From Planctomycetaceae bacterium (GTDB taxonomy: Bacteria; Planctomycetota; Planctomycetia; Planctomycetales; Planctomycetaceae): 64,000 bases of DNA. Numbering within the stretch: position 1 is the stretch's first letter; every line of letters begins with the position of its first letter. Position numbers and translations under genes: made by a program. A model generated the notes under the pieces. That model ran no database searches, was not told where the DNA came from, and saw only the letters and a list, made by a program, of their open reading frames with translations. The DNA is taken from NCBI GenBank assembly GCA_900299185.1, contig OMIV01000287.1, forward strand, positions 18,974 to 82,973, given 5' to 3'. Of the stretch, positions 1 to 9,183 are shown one piece after another.

Positions 1-66
1 GTAAAGTCCCGCCCGCTTCCAAAACGGCCTTAAATTTCGGCCCTTCTTCAACAAACAGCGAACTTC

Positions 67-921
67 ATGAGCAACAGCAACGCCCCAATTCTGATCAACA
101 TCGGCCACAGTCCCGACCCTGACGACGCCTTCATGTTCCACGCTCTCGCGAACGACAAGATCCCCACTGGGAACTATCGCTTCACTCACACCCTGCAAGA
201 CATTGAGACGCTCAACCACAGAGCCTTGCGAGGTGAATTAGAACTTACAGCGGTGAGTCTTCACGGTTACGCATACGTGCTCGACAAGTACGCGTTGTGT
301 GCTTGCGGGGCCAGCATGGGCGAAAACTACGGGCCAATGGTTGTGGCTCGCGAAGCAGGTCCGATCGAATCGCTGTATGGCAAGAAGATCGCAGTTCCTG
401 GCACGCTTACGACTGCGTTCCTTGCTCTCAAACTCTTGCTTGGCGATCGCTTCACTTACGAGGTCCATCCATTCGACGAGATTCTGAATCTTGTCGCGGC
501 GAACAAAGTGGATGCAGGGCTCATCATCCACGAAGGCCAGCTTACCTTTCAGAATCAGAACTTGAATCTGATCGTCGATCTAGGCAAGTGGTGGTACGAG
601 CAAACGGATGGTCTACCACTGCCGCTGGGAGGCAATGCGATTCGCCGAGACTTGGGCCGAAAAGGAATGGAAGAGGTCACCTCGCTGCTCAAGCAAAGCA
701 TTGCTTATGGCCTCGAACATCGACAGGAAGCATTGAGCCACGCCATGCAATACGGTCGTGACCTTGACCGAGCCAAGGCGGATCAGTTCGTCGGGATGTA
801 CGTTAACCACTGGACGATGGACTTCGGGGATAAGGGGCGGCGCGCCGTGCAACTTCTGTTACAGAAGGGATACGAGGCCGGAATTATTCCGCGTCCAGTC
901 GACATCGAATTCATTGGCTGA
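67..921 (+). CDS. mqnD: 1,4-dihydroxy-6-naphthoate synthase (futalosine menaquinone pathway)
   Basis: This 284-residue protein matches MqnD, which converts cyclic dehypoxanthinyl futalosine to 1,4-dihydroxy-6-naphthoate in the alternative menaquinone pathway. Near the N-terminus it has a SPDPDDAFMF motif, the counterpart of the S-P-C-P-N-D-T-F signature of the family, and further on a GTLTTAFLALKLL loop and an IIHEGQLTF segment typical of this periplasmic-binding-protein-like fold. The length fits the usual 270-290 residues and there is no signal peptide, so it should be cytosolic. No strong Shine-Dalgarno precedes the ATG. A second gene of the same pathway, mqnE, lies at 15726, not in an operon with it. 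Call is firm at the family level. Confidence 0.9.
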   Translation: MSNSNAPILINIGHSPDPDDAFMFHALANDKIPTGNYRFTHTLQDIETLNHRALRGELELTAVSLHGYAYVLDKYALCACGASMGENYGPMVVAREAGPIESLYGKKIAVPGTLTTAFLALKLLLGDRFTYEVHPFDEILNLVAANKVDAGLIIHEGQLTFQNQNLNLIVDLGKWWYEQTDGLPLPLGGNAIRRDLGRKGMEEVTSLLKQSIAYGLEHRQEALSHAMQYGRDLDRAKADQFVGMYVNHWTMDFGDKGRRAVQLLLQKGYEAGIIPRPVDIEFIG

Positions 922-1082
922 AATCGGTCGAAGTGCCCGAATTCACAACTAGCCAACGCTGCGTCGGCATCTAAAGAAGATCAGCCGAACGTTGGAGTGA
1001 CACGTTGCGAGCGAGCACTTTTGAAATCAGCAGTCTGACGCGAATCTCAACTGGTTCGATGACTTAGATTCTGGGGCATCCC

Positions 1083-1490
1083 ATGGATGGCACACAACAA
1101 GGCGTACGAGCCACGCGAAGACAACCTGGTACGCCAAAGCTCGTGCAGTCCTGTTGTGGGCTCATTCGCAATGACCAGTTCGCGATCGTGCTGTGGTCAG
1201 TCATCGGTGTCGTTATCTCAGTTGTTTCGTCGATACGGCATCACACTCCCATGGATGTAGCAAAACAGACACGGGAGCTAGTCGACTCACAGATTGAGAT
1301 GAATTCGGCACCGGCGGCTGAACTCGACTTACTTGAAGGCATTGGTCCAAAGCTCTCTGCTCGCATCCTGGAAGACCGGGATTCACGCGGACCATTCAAA
1401 AGCGTCGAGGAATTGCGACGAGTGAAAGGCATCGGCCCAAAAACCATCGAAAAGAATCGGCCATATCTTCGAGTCGCGGCAGCGAATTAG
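1083..1490 (+). CDS. Membrane-anchored helix-hairpin-helix (ComEA-like) protein
   Basis: The 135-residue product has a short basic N-terminus, one hydrophobic segment (about residues 33-50) and a C-terminal tandem helix-hairpin-helix domain (about 82-130) with the two diagnostic GIGPK turns, one in LLEGIGPKLSARI and one in RVKGIGPKTIEK. This pattern is that of ComEA and related DNA-binding proteins, which hold double-stranded DNA at the membrane during uptake. The single transmembrane helix would place the domain on one membrane face. No other competence gene is near, so a role in DNA uptake is inferred only. Start at 1083 keeps the membrane segment; an internal ATG at 1251 would lose it. Confidence 0.7.
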   Translation: MDGTQQGVRATRRQPGTPKLVQSCCGLIRNDQFAIVLWSVIGVVISVVSSIRHHTPMDVAKQTRELVDSQIEMNSAPAAELDLLEGIGPKLSARILEDRDSRGPFKSVEELRRVKGIGPKTIEKNRPYLRVAAAN

Positions 1491-1790
1491 ACAGAACTCG
1501 AACAGCGGTACGTGGCTGTTGTCAGCTTATTTTCGAAGTTTAGACTCCCGCCTACTCATCGAGTGGCCTGACTTGCTGGCAAGCCGGACCACAACGCGCT
1601 GGCACGAATACCGTGGCCGGTGGAGAAAACAGACAGCGACTCAGTAAGACGTCGAATTCCATGTTTGTGGTGTGGCATTATCAAGTGCTTCACGACCAGC
1701 ACCGACTCCGCTGTTAGACGCGTCTTACCGTTTCCCCCCCACGTCGTTGCCCCCACGATCCCTCAGAACTCAACAAGGAAGTCACCAACG
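1491..1790. other. Intergenic stretch upstream of the PA14 cytochrome gene
   Basis: About 300 bases without a supported gene. It ends in the Shine-Dalgarno AAGGAAG before the ATG at 1791. The reading frame of the cytochrome stays open back to 1620, but that part has no cytochrome features and no good ribosome site, so it is treated as untranslated leader and promoter region. Confidence 0.5.
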
Positions 1791-4589
1791 ATGACTCTCG
1801 GAAGAATTCGTTTTGCGTTACTCCCACTGCTTGCTTTCCCCACTGCGATGTTGGCTGCTGATGCTCCAGCGACTCCCGATCACGCGATTGTCGCGGGGTA
1901 TGAGCGAGTCGTCTCGCGCGTTGAGCAGTCTCTGAAGGACGAGGACGAAGAGCCCGAAGACAAATTCAAAGCGGATGAAGCGGAACTCGGACGCGTGCTG
2001 CTCGACGAGTTGAATTGCACCTCATGCCATAAGGCGACGGGGCCGACGGCAAGCTTGCTCAAGGCGAAGCAAGCTCCGGTGCTCGACAAGATTGGTGAGC
2101 GAGCTCAACTCGCGGCGCTCGAAAAGTTCTTTGGCGGGCCGCATGCACGTAAGCCCGGCACGACGATGCCTGATGTCTTCAATGCTCTGTCCGAAGACGA
2201 ACGCAAAGCCAACATCACCGCGCTGCTGCACTTCCTCTCGAAGACCGGTGCCGTGCAAGAAGCGATGACGGACTCGGCGTCGGCGGCACGCGGAGAAAAG
2301 TTATTCCATCAGATTGGCTGCGTTGCTTGTCACTCGCCGATCAAGCCGGGAGTCGCTCCCGTGCCGAACTCGATTCCGGTCGGCAACGTTGCGGGCAAGT
2401 ACACACTGCCGAGCTTAATCGCGTTCCTCAAGAACCCGCTCGATGCGCGACCGGCGGGACGCATGCCGAGCCTCAATCTCGATGACAAGCAGGCCCGCGA
2501 CATCGCGTCGTTCTTCTTCAAGGACGTGAAGATCGCGGCCAATCTGAACTACGCCTACTACGAAGGCGACTGGGACAAAGTGCCGGACTTCGGGAAGCTC
2601 GAGCCGAAGTCAAAGGGCATGTCGTCTGGCTTCGATGCGGAGGTCGCGCCGCGTAAGAGTAATTACGGCCTGCGTTTCACCGGCTTCATCCATGTGGCCA
2701 AAGAGGGGAAATACAAATTCCACTTAGGCTCGGATGACGGCAGCCGCTTGCAGATCGACGGCGAAGAAGTCGTGCTCAACGACGGCATTCATCCTTATGG
2801 CGAGAAGTCTGCCGAGCGAACTCTCACCGCCGGTCCGCATGAGGTCATCGTCGACTTCACGCAAGGCGGCGGAGAGGCGGAACTGAAGGTCGATTACGAA
2901 GGCAAAGGCATCCCGCGCCAGCCGCTCGCGTCAATCGCAACGCCGACTCGTGAGAAGCCAATGCCGATGAGTGGCAGCAGTGCCTTCGTGTTTGATGAAG
3001 CTCAAGCGACGAAGGGCCGCGAGATCTTCGCGAAGTTTGGTTGTGCGTCGTGCCATCAACTCAAAGAAGACGGTAAGGCCGTGAAGCCGGATGTCACCGC
3101 GAAGTCGCTGTTTGATCTCGCGAACTTCGCGAGCGGTTGCCTCGGCGATGCTCCGTCGAAAGGCATGCCTCACTATCACGTCAATGCGACGCAGCGCAAG
3201 CATCTCGAAGCAGCGGTGAAGGCGTTGAAGACTGGCAATGCCGAACGTTTTCCCGAGCAGCAGCTCGCTCATTCGCTGACTCAGTTCAACTGCTTCGCGT
3301 GTCATCAGCGCGGCAAGGTCGGCGGCGTCGAGGAAGCTCGCAACAGCTTCTTTGAGACAACGATGAAAGAGATGGGCGACGAAGGCCGCTTGCCTCCGCC
3401 GATCAACGGTGTCGGCGACAAGCTCAACGATGCGTACCTCAAGAACTTGCTCAACAACGGAGCGAAGGATCGCGGCTACATGCTGGCCGTGATGCCGAAG
3501 TTCGCAGGTCACAACGTCAGCCATCTGGCAGACGTCCTGAAGAAGGTCGACGAGAAGACCGAAGCGAAGCTCGTCGCACATACGGAGTCTGCGGCTCAGA
3601 TGAAGTCGGCGGGCCGCAAGCTTGTCGGCGATAAGGGGCTCGGCTGCGTGAAGTGTCATCCGTTCGGCCAGAATCAAGCGGTCGGCATTCAAGCGATGGA
3701 CTTGCAGAAGATGCACTCGCGACTGCGCCAAGATTGGTTCATGCGCTACATCGAGAACCCGCAGGTCTATCGTCCCGGCACGCGTATGCCGGCTCCGTGG
3801 CCGTTCGGGCAAGTGACGATCAAAGACGTGCTCGACGCTGACGGCAACAAGCAGATGCAAGCCGTCTGGCTGTGGCTGAGCGACAGCAACCGCGCTCTGA
3901 TTCCGGCGGGCATTCAACGAGAAGCGATCGTGCTCGAACCGAACGATGAGCCGATCGTCTACCGCAACTTCATCGAAGGCGTGAGTCCCCGCGCGATCGC
4001 GGTCGGATATCCCGAGAAAGTGCATAGCTGCTTCGACGCTCAAGAAGGCAGCCTCGCTTTGATTTGGCAAGGCGACTTCATCGACGCGAGCAAGCACTGG
4101 GTCGGTCGCGGTCCCGGCAATCAAAGCCCGCTCGGCGACAACGTCATCAGCCTGACGCGAGGTCTCCCCGTCGCAGTCCTCGAAAACTCCGACGCCGCCT
4201 GGCCGACCGCGAAGTCGTCCGACCTCGGCTATCAGTTCAAAGGCTACCGCTTCAACTCAAAGCGTCAGCCGGTCTTCCAATACTCGATCGCCGACACACA
4301 ACTGACCGACGAACTGATCCCCGTCGCGCAAGGCAAGCAGCACGGCTTCGCCCGAACGCTCACGATCAAGACCGCCGCGACCGGCACAAAGGTGACTTAC
4401 CGAGCGGCTTCCGGCACAAAGATCGAACAGCAAGGCGACACCTACGTCATCGACACGCACCTGAAGCTGACGCTCAAGAGCGCCGCCGGCACGCCGCGTC
4501 TGAGAACCATCAACGGCAAGCAAGAGCTGCTCATCGACCTCGACCTGAAAGGCGGAGAAGCGCGCATCGAGCAGGGCTATTGGTGGTAG
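1791..4589 (+). CDS. Secreted multiheme cytochrome c with PA14 domain
   Basis: A 932-residue protein beginning with a signal peptide (residues 1-22, ending ..AMLAAD). It has five CxxCH heme c motifs: CTSCH 76-80, CVACH 177-181, CASCH 418-422, CFACH 501-505 and CVKCH 619-623. Between the second and third lies a PA14-type domain (about 250-372) with the core segments GKYKFHLGSDDGSRLQIDGE and LTAGPHEVIVDF, a carbohydrate-binding fold common in planctomycete surface proteins. The C-terminal 250 residues carry the CFDAQEGSLALIWQGDF segment seen in planctomycete heme proteins. Likely periplasmic and tied to carbohydrate oxidation or electron transfer; substrate unknown. The start is set by AAGGAAG and by the signal peptide. 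Confidence 0.85.
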   Translation: MTLGRIRFALLPLLAFPTAMLAADAPATPDHAIVAGYERVVSRVEQSLKDEDEEPEDKFKADEAELGRVLLDELNCTSCHKATGPTASLLKAKQAPVLDKIGERAQLAALEKFFGGPHARKPGTTMPDVFNALSEDERKANITALLHFLSKTGAVQEAMTDSASAARGEKLFHQIGCVACHSPIKPGVAPVPNSIPVGNVAGKYTLPSLIAFLKNPLDARPAGRMPSLNLDDKQARDIASFFFKDVKIAANLNYAYYEGDWDKVPDFGKLEPKSKGMSSGFDAEVAPRKSNYGLRFTGFIHVAKEGKYKFHLGSDDGSRLQIDGEEVVLNDGIHPYGEKSAERTLTAGPHEVIVDFTQGGGEAELKVDYEGKGIPRQPLASIATPTREKPMPMSGSSAFVFDEAQATKGREIFAKFGCASCHQLKEDGKAVKPDVTAKSLFDLANFASGCLGDAPSKGMPHYHVNATQRKHLEAAVKALKTGNAERFPEQQLAHSLTQFNCFACHQRGKVGGVEEARNSFFETTMKEMGDEGRLPPPINGVGDKLNDAYLKNLLNNGAKDRGYMLAVMPKFAGHNVSHLADVLKKVDEKTEAKLVAHTESAAQMKSAGRKLVGDKGLGCVKCHPFGQNQAVGIQAMDLQKMHSRLRQDWFMRYIENPQVYRPGTRMPAPWPFGQVTIKDVLDADGNKQMQAVWLWLSDSNRALIPAGIQREAIVLEPNDEPIVYRNFIEGVSPRAIAVGYPEKVHSCFDAQEGSLALIWQGDFIDASKHWVGRGPGNQSPLGDNVISLTRGLPVAVLENSDAAWPTAKSSDLGYQFKGYRFNSKRQPVFQYSIADTQLTDELIPVAQGKQHGFARTLTIKTAATGTKVTYRAASGTKIEQQGDTYVIDTHLKLTLKSAAGTPRLRTINGKQELLIDLDLKGGEARIEQGYWW

Positions 4590-4760
4590 CAGCATTCAAC
4601 GAGCTGAGGCTGACGAGTTGATGCGGCTAGCAACCAAGTCGTTTGGACTTAGGGGACATCGGCCTTGCTGATTGGGCTCAGAACGTTTCGCAGCTGGCAA
4701 TTCAGACTCGCACAATTGTGCGAATGATTTCAAATCACCGGTGAGTGGAAAGAGACCTTT

Positions 4761-4808
4761 TAAAAAATGCGAACAGCCCGAGTGCTCTCATTTTGGCACA
4801 CGGGCTGT
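4761..4808 (-). terminator. Rho-independent terminator for the gene at 4873-6528
   Basis: Imperfect hairpin with arms 4773-4784 (acagcccgagtg) and 4797-4808 (cacacgggctgt), paired except for one mismatch. Read on the minus strand it is followed by a run of six T (about 4765-4770). It lies between two convergent genes and may stop transcription from both sides. Confidence 0.7.
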
Positions 4809-4872
4809 CGCGTCTTATCGGCGAGTCGCACGTCAGCGAAGTGACCTTCACATCGCTGCTCCTTAGTCGGAC

Positions 4873-6528
4873 TCAGTCGTCCGTGGGAGGGGGCGGGACT
4901 TGGAACTCGCCGTCGAATTCGTCGTTGTCATCTTTCTTCGGAACACTCTCTGTCGGTTTGACAGCAACCTTCATCGGCTCAGGCATCGGCGGAGCCGAAG
5001 GTGTGATGGGTTTAGTGCTCGCGGAATCTGGAAGTCGTTGCGGAACTACCGATGTCTCAGACTTTGCCGGCACTGGTTTAACAACTTCAGGTTCAACAAC
5101 GGCCTTTGTCGTTGTCGACTTAACCGCTTCCGGCATCGGGGCAGGCTTAACCTTACTTGGCTCAACTGTTTGAACTTCCTGAGCTGCATCCGCCTTTGGA
5201 GCTGCACTGCCATCTGGTTTCGCGGGAGTAGTGACTGCAGGCAATGCCCCCTGCGGCACAGTAACCGACGGGGATTCGAAAACCGTCGGATCAGCAAGCT
5301 CAGGACGAGTGCGCTGCCGATAAAGCACGAGCGAATGGAGAGCGTGATAGAGCGGTCCGCAATCCGCAGGTGCCGACCGATTCTCAACGAGATCACGTGC
5401 AACAGAAGTTACACCACGTTTGAGCCACTCTTGTTCGATCTCCTCGTTCGAAACTCCAATCATCAACCATTCGAGGATATGCCCAGAGGCCGCGATCCGT
5501 TTGTTGAAGTCGGGTGAGTAACGAGGACCGTTGTAATGATCGGCCGAGAAACTGCCGTCTGCATTTTGATAGGCACGAGTCTCAGCGATGTAACGTTTGA
5601 TTTTCATGTCAGCGTCGAGGTACGCACCTTGAAGCTGGAAACCACTTTGCAGATAGGCATTCCGAGCTAAAGACAGCGCGAACAACCCGTGACAGCCACC
5701 GCATGCGCCTTCTTGAACTCGTTTGCCAACTTCAGTTTGGACGAGTCGCTCCATGCTCCACGGTTCGCCGAATCGATTGTTCCATTGCGTACCCGGATGC
5801 ATGTAGCGAGCGAACGACCAAAGCGTCCAAGTGACTTCTTCGCGATCGTTACACTCGGCCTGAGCATTCCGCAGCATGTCATCAACTGTAATTGTCGCTC
5901 CATTGCCAGCCCGAAACGTGAAGTTTCGAGGCAGCTCGGACATAGAAAGAATCGCGAGAAACTGATTGGGATGTCCCTCAAAGGCATACGGGACCGTGAA
6001 GGGATGAAAGCGTCCTCCATGAACCGTTTGCTCGATGAGCGGCAAGCCCTGATAGCTAGGGCCTGACTGCACCCACTTCATCGCTGAAGACTTTTCGTTG
6101 TTGATCTTCAGCTTGAAGTTGTGTCGGAGTGCGAGCAGTCCATGAAAGATCTGCCACGGAGTATGAACATCCGCCGTGAGATATCGCCGAGAGGTCACCG
6201 ACACAGCTTCGTCGACCAGCTTGTCGAGGTCCGACAACGGTCGCACTGGAGCAGCCGAAGTCTTCGTTGGCGCAGGCTGAGTCTCGGTCTGAGTGGAGTT
6301 GGAAACTCCGCCACTCACTGTCTGGCCAGAAGCCACGACGGTCGTCGTAGGCTGATTAGAATCACGCACCACTTGAGGACGCGCAGGTGTGCCTGGAGAC
6401 ACTTCCGGCTTCTCACCACCAACCATAACAATCACATGCTCGGCAGCGGAACCCGACAGTGCTTGCGTTGCCAGGCAAAGGCCCAGGCATACCGCAACGA
6501 CTCGTCTCCAACGAATCGTAAGCTTCAT
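4873..6528 (-). CDS. Secreted planctomycete protein with helical-repeat-like core and a CGGCH motif
   Basis: 551 residues. A signal peptide (KLTIRWRRVVAVCLGLCLATQALSG region) is followed by a Pro/Thr/Ser-rich linker, a roughly 300-residue helical domain, and a C-terminal tail rich in Pro, Lys, Val and Glu that resembles a spacer. The helical part (HTPWQIFHGLLALRHNF, HILEWLMIGVSNEEIEQEWL) recalls alpha-alpha toroid proteins of the prenyltransferase/squalene oxidase repeat type, but I do not recognise a catalytic site. A CGGCH sequence fits the heme c pattern, yet it sits in a helical motif where related proteins as I recall them have CGGTH, so heme binding is doubtful. Start chosen at the ATG with AGAGGAG upstream (6526-6528). 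Function unknown. Confidence 0.75.
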   Translation of the reverse strand: MKLTIRWRRVVAVCLGLCLATQALSGSAAEHVIVMVGGEKPEVSPGTPARPQVVRDSNQPTTTVVASGQTVSGGVSNSTQTETQPAPTKTSAAPVRPLSDLDKLVDEAVSVTSRRYLTADVHTPWQIFHGLLALRHNFKLKINNEKSSAMKWVQSGPSYQGLPLIEQTVHGGRFHPFTVPYAFEGHPNQFLAILSMSELPRNFTFRAGNGATITVDDMLRNAQAECNDREEVTWTLWSFARYMHPGTQWNNRFGEPWSMERLVQTEVGKRVQEGACGGCHGLFALSLARNAYLQSGFQLQGAYLDADMKIKRYIAETRAYQNADGSFSADHYNGPRYSPDFNKRIAASGHILEWLMIGVSNEEIEQEWLKRGVTSVARDLVENRSAPADCGPLYHALHSLVLYRQRTRPELADPTVFESPSVTVPQGALPAVTTPAKPDGSAAPKADAAQEVQTVEPSKVKPAPMPEAVKSTTTKAVVEPEVVKPVPAKSETSVVPQRLPDSASTKPITPSAPPMPEPMKVAVKPTESVPKKDDNDEFDGEFQVPPPPTDD

Positions 6529-7075
6529 GAATCCGCACTCCTCTCTGATCGCGTCGCAGTCCATCCAATGTGTTGAGCGTGCTGCCACAAGACGAGACGA
6601 ACTCGGCATTCAGCGACCAAGAAACGAAACATGACTCCGAGCATTGACATCAACTGACCCGAGTTTTGAAGGATCAAGTGATGACAACGGAGTCCGATCG
6701 TTCGAGGCTGCGAGGCCGAGACTTCGTAGTCCGAATGGCACGCAGGCTTGGCTGACAACTCGAACTCGGCACTGAAGAAGACGAGAACTTGAACTCATTT
6801 CTCGTCCCAGTACCGAAACCTCGCACGAGTACGCACAAGGTTTCACAGACCGTCACAGTCAGCCGACTCGTGTATTGCGAGGCCACAACACACCGAGTGC
6901 TCGGACAATTGGATCGGCTCGCGTTTGAGGAAGATGTGTCTGAAGTCGAATCCCCCAATCGACTGGCATAACCGTTAGGCTCGCGCCAGGCTGGTGAAGA
7001 AGTTCAATGCCTCACAACTTTGAGTCAGGAGACTCAATACCAAAAACGTTGAGGCGGTGTGACAGCGGCCGACAT
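6529..7075. other. 547-base gap without a supported gene
   Basis: Lies between trpD and the next minus-strand gene. The open frames here have no ribosome sites, domains or normal codon use. The stretch should hold the promoter of the 6528 gene. The only structure I see is a perfect 7-bp inverted repeat at 7020-7037. Confidence 0.5.
7020..7037 (-). terminator. Hairpin downstream of trpD
   Basis: Perfect stem ttgagtc/gactcaa with loop agga, 39 bases past the trpD stop codon on the minus strand. There is no T-run after it, so it is a weak terminator candidate or an RNA 3'-end stabiliser. Confidence 0.35.
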
Positions 7076-8095
7076 TCAGGAATGCGACTCACCCTGCAAG
7101 TGCTCCAACTTTTGCTGAGCTCGCCCAGAGTCAATCGCATGCGCAGCGAGAGCAGCCCCTTCGAGCGGATTCGCTGCATGTCCGGCAACAACCAGAGCAG
7201 CAGCGGCGTTGGCAACGACGATATCACGAGCCGGACCGCGCTCTCCGGTGAGGAGACGTCGAATGCGATTCGCACTTTCTGCCGATCCGTTGACCCGTAA
7301 GTCTTCCACTCGGCACTCGTCCAACCCGAAGGTCTGAGCGGTCCAGAGGGACTCGGTGACTCCGGCAGAGGAGACATCAAAAACAGCGGTCTCGCCCCAG
7401 AGACTGACTTCATCCAGCTCGTTGTTGCCACAGACAACAAACGCCCGCCAAATCCCGAGTTGATGCAAAGCCGCAGCAAGCATCGAAGCAAATTGACGTC
7501 GATTGCCGCCGAGCAATTGGAACTCGGCTCCGGCGGGATTGGTCAACGGCCCCAACAGATTGAAGATGGTTCGAAAGCCGAGCTGCTTCCGAACTGGCCC
7601 GACGTGCTTCATGGCAGAATGCAAAAGTTGAGCGAAGCAAAAGCCGATGCCAACTCGTTCGATGCAACGTCCGACTTGCTCGGGAGTCAGTTGCACGTTC
7701 ACTCCCAGAGCTTCGAGAACATCGGCTGAGCCACTCGAACTGGACACTCCGCGATTGCCGTGCTTGGCGACGGGGACTCCAGCGGCAGCCACCACAAATG
7801 CCGTGGCAGTGCTGATGTTGAAGGTATGCAACTTGTCGCCGCCGGTGCCGCAGGTATCTAGCAAACCAGTGCGTGCGGTCGGGATGCGAGTGGCTCGTTG
7901 TCGCATGACGCTCGCCACTCCTGCGATCTCGTCGACGGTCTCACCAGCAACACGCAACGCCGTGAGTAACGATGCCACTTCAGTCTCTGAACACTGCCCG
8001 TCCATGATGGCGCCAAATGCCGTCTCGATGGCGGATCTAGCCACTGGCTGCCCTTCGAAAATGGAATTCAGAACGGGTTCCAATGCAGCATGCAT
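7076..8095 (-). CDS. trpD: Anthranilate phosphoribosyltransferase
   Basis: 339 residues, the normal TrpD length. The enzyme joins anthranilate and PRPP to form phosphoribosylanthranilate in tryptophan synthesis. Visible family motifs: the PRPP-binding CGTGGDKLHTFNIST segment (about 82-96), the anthranilate-site KHGNRGVSSSSGSADVLEAL, and FLLGPLTNPA in the form FNLLGPLTNPAGAEFQLLGG. No other trp gene adjoins it, so the pathway genes are probably scattered. Downstream on the same strand is an unrelated secreted protein. Confidence 0.95.
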   Translation of the reverse strand: MHAALEPVLNSIFEGQPVARSAIETAFGAIMDGQCSETEVASLLTALRVAGETVDEIAGVASVMRQRATRIPTARTGLLDTCGTGGDKLHTFNISTATAFVVAAAGVPVAKHGNRGVSSSSGSADVLEALGVNVQLTPEQVGRCIERVGIGFCFAQLLHSAMKHVGPVRKQLGFRTIFNLLGPLTNPAGAEFQLLGGNRRQFASMLAAALHQLGIWRAFVVCGNNELDEVSLWGETAVFDVSSAGVTESLWTAQTFGLDECRVEDLRVNGSAESANRIRRLLTGERGPARDIVVANAAAALVVAGHAANPLEGAALAAHAIDSGRAQQKLEHLQGESHS

Positions 8096-8179
8096 CGTAG
8101 TGCTTCCTCGATATGTACTGAGGCCAGCAGCCTCTGAGTACTTGTGTGTCGATCACGATGAAGTGTGACACGTCCCTTA

Positions 8180-8213
8180 CAAAGCAAGAGAGGCACGCGA
8201 ACCGCGTGCCTCT
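8180..8213 (-). terminator. Rho-independent terminator of the epimerase-like gene
   Basis: An 11-bp perfect stem, agaggcacgcg at 8189-8199 and cgcgtgcctct at 8203-8213, with a 3-base loop. On the minus strand it is followed by cttgctttgt, a T-rich tail. It lies 29 bases past the stop codon at 8242. Confidence 0.75.
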
Positions 8214-8241
8214 ACAAGTTAAATGTCCGCCGTCATCGGGC

Positions 8242-9087
8242 TTAGCCTTCCCAATTCTTCTTCATGAAGGCCAATGCATTTCGGCTGAGGTGGTCTTCAG
8301 TCGGGAACATGCGGCGCCAAATCTTTGTCGCAGCAGCCAGGTCAGGAAGCGCGAGCCCAAACGCTTCGACGACGAACCAACCGCTGTATCCGGTCTCTTT
8401 CAAAGTCTTGAACGTCGTTGCGAAGTCGACATGGCCCTCGCCCGGAGTCGAGCGGTCGTTTTCCGAAATGTGGACGTGGACGCATTGGTCTTTGCATTCG
8501 CGGATGGCGTTAGCAATGCACTTCTCTTCGATGTTCGCGTGGAAGGTGTCATACATCATCTTGAGAGCAGGATGATTGACCTCGCGGCAGAACCGAGCTG
8601 CGTCCGCAGCGCACGTCACGAAGTAGCACTCGAATCGATTCAGGTACTCCATCACCAGAGTGACCTTATTGGCTTGAGCGTGATCCGCGACTTTGGCGAG
8701 TACGTCTTTCGCTCGTCCCCATTCGTCGGCTGTTGGCCCTGCTCCACTGAAGTGACCGAGGGCAGAGTGAATTGGTCCGCAAAGATGAGTCACACCAGCC
8801 GCCGCACAGCAATCCACAACCTTCTTCAAACGATCGACAGCAGCGGCTCGAACTGATGCTTCGGAAGAAATCGGGTTCTCTTCAAGAGTGCTGACCGTCA
8901 CAGCGGTGCGACCAAGACCGAGCGAGTCGCAACGAGCACCGATCTTCTTGAAGTTCTCCAGATCGAGATTGAAGATCGGGAGTTCGACGCCGTCGTACCC
9001 GATTTGCTTCATTTGATCGAGCAGGCCGTGCTGAGGTTCTTGCAGATCCGCAGTCCACAACAGCAGATTCATTCCATACTTCACCAT
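8242..9087 (-). CDS. Sugar phosphate isomerase/epimerase-like TIM barrel (tagatose/psicose 3-epimerase type)
   Basis: 281 residues, AP-endonuclease-2/xylose-isomerase-like fold. The four metal-ligand positions of the D-tagatose/D-psicose 3-epimerase group can be seen in order: Glu in LVMEYLNRFEC, Asp in MMYDTFHANIEE, His in CVHVHISENDRS, and Glu in GWFVVEAFGLAL. The N-terminus (MVKYGMNLLLWTADL) also fits that group. It probably interconverts a ketose or related sugar with a divalent metal; the real substrate cannot be read from the sequence. No signal peptide. It stands as a single gene with its own terminator at 8189-8213. Confidence 0.8.
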   Translation of the reverse strand: MVKYGMNLLLWTADLQEPQHGLLDQMKQIGYDGVELPIFNLDLENFKKIGARCDSLGLGRTAVTVSTLEENPISSEASVRAAAVDRLKKVVDCCAAAGVTHLCGPIHSALGHFSGAGPTADEWGRAKDVLAKVADHAQANKVTLVMEYLNRFECYFVTCAADAARFCREVNHPALKMMYDTFHANIEEKCIANAIRECKDQCVHVHISENDRSTPGEGHVDFATTFKTLKETGYSGWFVVEAFGLALPDLAAATKIWRRMFPTEDHLSRNALAFMKKNWEG

Positions 9088-9183
9088 CGCAGGCTCCTCA
9101 CAGTTGAGGCCACGGCAAGAGTCGTAGCTTGACGCTCTTTCGGTACCACAAACGAGCCCGACTAAGCAGCAAGCTACGACTCC

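Noticed and set aside
2931..4124. 397-codon open frame on the minus strand inside the five-heme cytochrome gene
   Set aside because: It is a mirror of the GC-rich codon pattern of the real plus-strand gene, which has heme motifs and a PA14 domain; the reverse product has no recognisable features.
6674..6958. 94-codon Ser-rich frame on the minus strand in the gap before 7076
   Set aside because: No ribosome site, Ser/Arg/Thr composition typical of random frames, and no domain or signal peptide.
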